Below the pieces are notes generated by a model, which saw nothing but the letters and a program-made list of their open reading frames with translations, ran no database searches and was not told where the DNA came from. A stretch of DNA of 64,000 nt from Planctomycetota bacterium (GTDB lineage Bacteria; Planctomycetota; Phycisphaerae; UBA1845): the NCBI GenBank assembly GCA_029558835.1, contig JAKQDH010000034.1:106859-170858 (forward strand). The letters are read 5' to 3'. A program made the translations under genes and the position numbers. Below are positions 60,794 to 64,000 of the stretch, one piece after another. Every line of letters starts with the position of its first letter. Within the stretch, counting starts at the first letter, position 1.

Positions 60794-63307
60794 ATGGCGA
60801 CACTTCACGTGGCGTTCCTGACGTTGGGCTTGGGGGTTTCTGGCTCCGGTAATCCGGTGGTACATTTCGCGGCACAGGCTGCAGGGGGAGGTTCTCGGCA
60901 GGTGGCACTGTCCGCGGCGCCGGGCCGAACGACTCCGGGGAGCGAGCGTGACGGAACCTCGGTGGCCTCGGCCGGGGACGCCGCGCAGGGCGTGGTAGAC
61001 GGCATGGCCCGTGATATCGAGATCGGTACGATGGGGCAGATGGCACGGCAGACTACAGGAGCGGCACTCGCGTGCGCCGTGGTGATTGCGGCGGGGTGCC
61101 AGTCGCCGGGCGCTCGGCCTGAACAGTCTGAGGTTCCGCAGGTTCGGCAAGTGGAAGTGCCGAGCCCGGTCACCAGCGTGCCGAGCTGCGGCGGCGACGA
61201 AGAGTGTGACGATGGCAACGTCTGCAACGGCGTGGAGACGTGCGCCGGAGGCCGCTGCACTGCGGGAGAGCCTTTGCGGTGCGCGGACGAGAACCCCTGC
61301 ACCGATGACGAGTGCGACCCGCAGCGTGGCTGCGTGCACGTTGCGAATGACCACAATACCTGCTCCGACGGGGAGTTCTGCAACGGGGAAGAGTGTTGCC
61401 GTGGAGGAGACTGCGTCACGCCGGGGAGTCCGTGCGGCCGGGGGCAGGTCTGCGACGAGGCGACGGACGCCTGCATCGACGGCTACGTCCGGGAGGGCGT
61501 ACTACGTCGGCATGATGGCAGTCCCGCGGTGGCAGTGCCGCTGGTATTCGGGGGACCCGAGTTGGGCAACGCCGGGGGGGCCGAGACCGTCACCGACGGC
61601 GACGGGTATTACCGAGTGGTGCTGCCGCTCGGGTGGTCCGGCGCGGTGACGTCCGACGCTGATTACCGAGTCCTTCGTCAGCATGGGCATGACCCGTCGG
61701 GCGATGACGCCGACGCGGGCGACCTCACCGTCTTTCGCAATTACTACGTGGACGCGTCGGCTGTATCCCGTCCTCCGCCTCCGGAAATGTACCGTCCGGG
61801 CGGGTTCGCGCATCCTTACTCAACGATTCAGGAGGCCGCCAACGTCGTGGGGCCCGGCGATACGGTGTACATCAAGGGCGGGCAGTACACTGCAAGGAAC
61901 AACGTCTACTCAACCGCGGTGCTCGAGATGGTGAGTTCGGGGACGGCCGAAGCACCGATCCGCTTCCAGAACTTCGACAGCGAGCCCGTGGTCCTCGATG
62001 CCGGGGCGGTCCGCTCAACGAGCGACAATGGGCATCGGTGCGGCATCTTCATCGGCGAGGGCATCAGCCACGTTGTCCTGGCCGGGCTGGTGGTGCGGCG
62101 TGCCTTTCGCGAGGGGATCAACGTGCGCGGGGTGCACGTCACGATTGAGGATTGTATCATTGAGGATTGCGGCCTGAACCCGACGCCGGTCGAGTCGGCG
62201 GGTGTCAAGTTCGACTACTCGCGCTTCCTGACCGTCAGGCGTTGTGTCGCTCGCTACTGTTATGAAGGCTTTGGCGGTCGCCACGCCGCGGACGCGCTGT
62301 TCGAGGATTGCCTTGCCTATCGGAACGGGGTAACCAGCACGGGCGAGGTGCTCTGGGCGGAGAACGGCGACGGCTTCCAGACGGCCGTGGCGCGCAACGG
62401 CTCGGACCGGGTGCACTTCGTGCGTTGCGTGGCCTACGGGAATACGGATGACGGGTGGGACATGAGCCACTCGCGGGACTGCGGCCTGTCCTGGTGCATT
62501 GCCTTCGGGCAGAACGACCTTGGCCTGCCCGATGGTGACGGGTGGGGCTTCAAGATCGGCAACGATCAAAACGAAACGGACCCGCTCAAACAGATGCGGC
62601 GGGCCCTGGTTCGGTACTGTATCGCCTTCGACAACGCCGCGACGGGCATCGACCCGCGTGACGGACTCGAAGGCCTGTTCTACAACAACACGGCGGTCGG
62701 CAACCTGGGGCAGTACGGGTTTTCGACCGGGGCAACGGGGCACCCGGCCAGTTTCTTCAACAATGTCTCCTGGAACAACGGCAGCAGCGATTTGTTCCGG
62801 GGTGACACCTCCAAGACGGCCGACTACAACAACTGGGCGGATGCGAACGGACGGCAGGTGCCCGGTGGCGATCAACATTCATTACGCGCCGACCCCGGCT
62901 TCGTGATTCCGGACGGCGGAATTGACGTGGCGTGGCAAGATGGGTTTGCCGAGGATGACGTGCGAGGCATCCTGCCGACGCTTCATCATATTGAGACCCA
63001 GGTGCGCGCCGCGTTCACGCCGACCGACACCGAGCCGCAGACCACCTCGATCGACCGCGGCACCTTCATTGCGTACACGGCTGAGGCCGGCCAGGGCACC
63101 ACGCAGGTGCCCGTCTCCAGCGACCCACGGAGATGCTTCCTCCTCGGCGACACCGTTCAGATTGAGGACGCTGGCGTCGCGGTCATCGTCGAGGTGGGTG
63201 ACACGGAGATCGTGGTGGACACCGCGCTGACGTTCGCGGCCGGCGCGGGCGTGCACCTGCCGTGGAATGGAGTGCGCCCCGACCTCGGCGCGGTCGAGAC
63301 GCCGTGA
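60794..63307 (+). CDS. Secreted Cys-rich plus right-handed beta-helix protein, possible lipoprotein
   Basis: A predicted exported protein of up to 837 residues. ATG 60794 has AGGAGG at ideal spacing. However, an internal MARQTTGAALACAVVIAAGC, a lipoprotein signal with a lipobox, follows ~80 residues later, and ATG 61031 or 61040 would make it the N-terminus. Next comes a Cys-rich region of 16 or more Cys in ~90 residues (CDDGNVCNGVETCAGG, CSDGEFCNGEECC), a carboxypeptidase-like fold (VPLVFGGPELG..YYRVVLP), then a parallel beta-helix (HPYSTIQEAANVVGPGDTVYI onward; FLTVRRCVARYC, DRVHFVRCVAYGN). Such helices bind or cleave polysaccharide. No catalytic residues are assigned. Confidence 0.85.
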   Translation: MATLHVAFLTLGLGVSGSGNPVVHFAAQAAGGGSRQVALSAAPGRTTPGSERDGTSVASAGDAAQGVVDGMARDIEIGTMGQMARQTTGAALACAVVIAAGCQSPGARPEQSEVPQVRQVEVPSPVTSVPSCGGDEECDDGNVCNGVETCAGGRCTAGEPLRCADENPCTDDECDPQRGCVHVANDHNTCSDGEFCNGEECCRGGDCVTPGSPCGRGQVCDEATDACIDGYVREGVLRRHDGSPAVAVPLVFGGPELGNAGGAETVTDGDGYYRVVLPLGWSGAVTSDADYRVLRQHGHDPSGDDADAGDLTVFRNYYVDASAVSRPPPPEMYRPGGFAHPYSTIQEAANVVGPGDTVYIKGGQYTARNNVYSTAVLEMVSSGTAEAPIRFQNFDSEPVVLDAGAVRSTSDNGHRCGIFIGEGISHVVLAGLVVRRAFREGINVRGVHVTIEDCIIEDCGLNPTPVESAGVKFDYSRFLTVRRCVARYCYEGFGGRHAADALFEDCLAYRNGVTSTGEVLWAENGDGFQTAVARNGSDRVHFVRCVAYGNTDDGWDMSHSRDCGLSWCIAFGQNDLGLPDGDGWGFKIGNDQNETDPLKQMRRALVRYCIAFDNAATGIDPRDGLEGLFYNNTAVGNLGQYGFSTGATGHPASFFNNVSWNNGSSDLFRGDTSKTADYNNWADANGRQVPGGDQHSLRADPGFVIPDGGIDVAWQDGFAEDDVRGILPTLHHIETQVRAAFTPTDTEPQTTSIDRGTFIAYTAEAGQGTTQVPVSSDPRRCFLLGDTVQIEDAGVAVIVEVGDTEIVVDTALTFAAGAGVHLPWNGVRPDLGAVETP

Positions 63308-63374
63308 CGCGTTACAGCGCCGACGTGCGGTGCGTGAATAGCTCAACTTCTTGGGGGACCGGGCGACGGGGAGA

Positions 63375-63471
63375 GGTGGCATGGCCAAGCGCGGCGCCGC
63401 CATGCCTCCTGATGTGCCAGGTGCTTTCGGTTGGAACAGCATGCCGGCGCCTTCGGCTTGGGCATGCCACC
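63375..63471 (-). repeat. Copy of the ~95-bp palindromic repeat, opposite orientation
   Basis: It reads GGTGGCATGGCCAAGCGCGG on the left and CCTTCGGCTTGGGCATGCCA on the right, the reverse complement of the arms in the copies at 31298 and 48534. It is 65 bases after the beta-helix gene stop. Confidence 0.85.
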
Positions 63472-63709
63472 GCGCATCCCAGTCAGCATGGCACCCAGCA
63501 GGGCAACGCCTTCGGTGAGGCCGCAGCGCACGGTACGCGACCGAGTGTGATGTAAGGGTGGGGGGGCTGTCATCGCCGGTCTGAAAGCGTCGGGATTCCG
63601 CCGGTTTGAAAGTGTGGTCCTCTTCCCCGTGGGCGCACCTGTCCTCTTCGCGCGGCGTCTTCTTCGGCGTGCTGGTTGGTTCCGGGGTCTCGGCAGGGCG
63701 GGCGTTACC

Positions 63710-63898
63710 ATGGGCGGCGGTGTCCTGGAGCCGCCGGTGCCTACCGCGCGACGACGCAAGTACCGCCACGGCAGGCGGTTGTATGAACCCGACCCGCGGA
63801 GCCGCCGCCACCACCGGTACTGCGGCCAGCCCGTCTGCCGCCGGGCCGGCAAGGCCGCCAGCCAGCAGCGCTGGCGGATCTCGCCTAACCCAAGTTAG
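63710..63898 (+). pseudogene. Fragment of a small Cys zinc-finger protein of transposon-associated type
   Basis: 62 codons with RRRKYRHGRRLYEPDPRSRRHHRYCGQPVCRRAGKAASQQRWR, resembling the N-terminal part of small proteins with YCSxPxCRxASKAASQRRW found beside transposases in planctomycetes. The first CxxC pair of the finger is degraded (RKYRHG) and the frame stops at PNPS, where homologues would continue (PENxxYF). It is probably a remnant of a longer gene. The remainder to 64000 shows a T-rich stretch but no gene. Confidence 0.4.
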
Positions 63899-64000
63899 AC
63901 AGCAGTGGGGATTTTTCGGTTTTTTTGTGGGGCCGAGGGCCGCGGGCGCGGTTGCCAGAGGCGGTGGCGGGGCGGAAGCGCGATGTAGTGGAAACCTTCT

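Overview
The window is a GC-rich chromosomal segment that most resembles a planctomycete, probably of the Phycisphaerae type. This is inferred from gene content, not from an rRNA gene. Pointers are an exosortase/PEP-CTERM system, a DUF1580-type helix-turn-helix protein, a RicT plus Minf_1886-family pair, the SxtJ/carbamoyltransferase/DUF5989 trio, and several families of dispersed palindromic repeats.

Layout. 1-12 kb: a truncated sensor kinase, a secreted lamin-tail PEP-CTERM protein, a PA/M28/PDZ peptidase, an ECF sigma factor with a membrane partner, SMC, and a PAS sensor kinase. 12.2-19.3 kb (minus strand): a polysaccharide operon with Alg14-like and Alg13-like subunits, an O-antigen ligase/polymerase-like membrane protein, a GT4 glycosyltransferase, a methyltransferase and a Wzz/GumC-like co-polymerase. 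19.5-27.2 kb: housekeeping genes (queA, an LpxL-like acyltransferase, trx, ricT, a Minf_1886 protein, tatA, metG). 27.4-32.4 kb: SxtJ, carbamoyltransferase, DUF5989, UDP-glucose dehydrogenase and a sugar epimerase, which would feed surface polysaccharide. 32.8-34.1 kb: tRNA-Gly(UCC), tRNA-Sec(UCA) and tRNA-Arg(CCU).

34.0-43.55 kb is an integrated element bounded by a perfect 53-bp direct repeat of the 3' part of tRNA-Arg(CCU). Every element gene is on the minus strand: a tyrosine integrase, small DNA-binding and zinc proteins, a primase-helicase, an AlpA-like protein, and a fused prohead protease-major capsid protein. No terminase, portal or tail gene is visible, so it looks like a capsid-encoding phage satellite or a reduced prophage. 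The integrase frame runs through the attachment core, so its C-terminus differs between the integrated and excised forms. A SRPBCC protein and a single-polypeptide type ISP/IIG-like restriction-modification enzyme lie just outside the right end.

48.7-60.3 kb (minus strand): an exosortase region. It holds the exosortase, its EpsI partner, a small membrane protein, a secreted protein, three substrates with a PxPGA-type C-terminal signal, a 1500-residue TPR protein and UDP-GlcNAc 2-epimerase. Two of the substrates are tandem paralogues with a Cys/Gln arrangement like that of thioester adhesin domains. A plus-strand beta-helix protein with a Cys-rich N-terminus and a fragment of a zinc-finger gene end the window.

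At least six copies, some degenerate, of a roughly 95-bp palindromic repeat lie between genes across the window.
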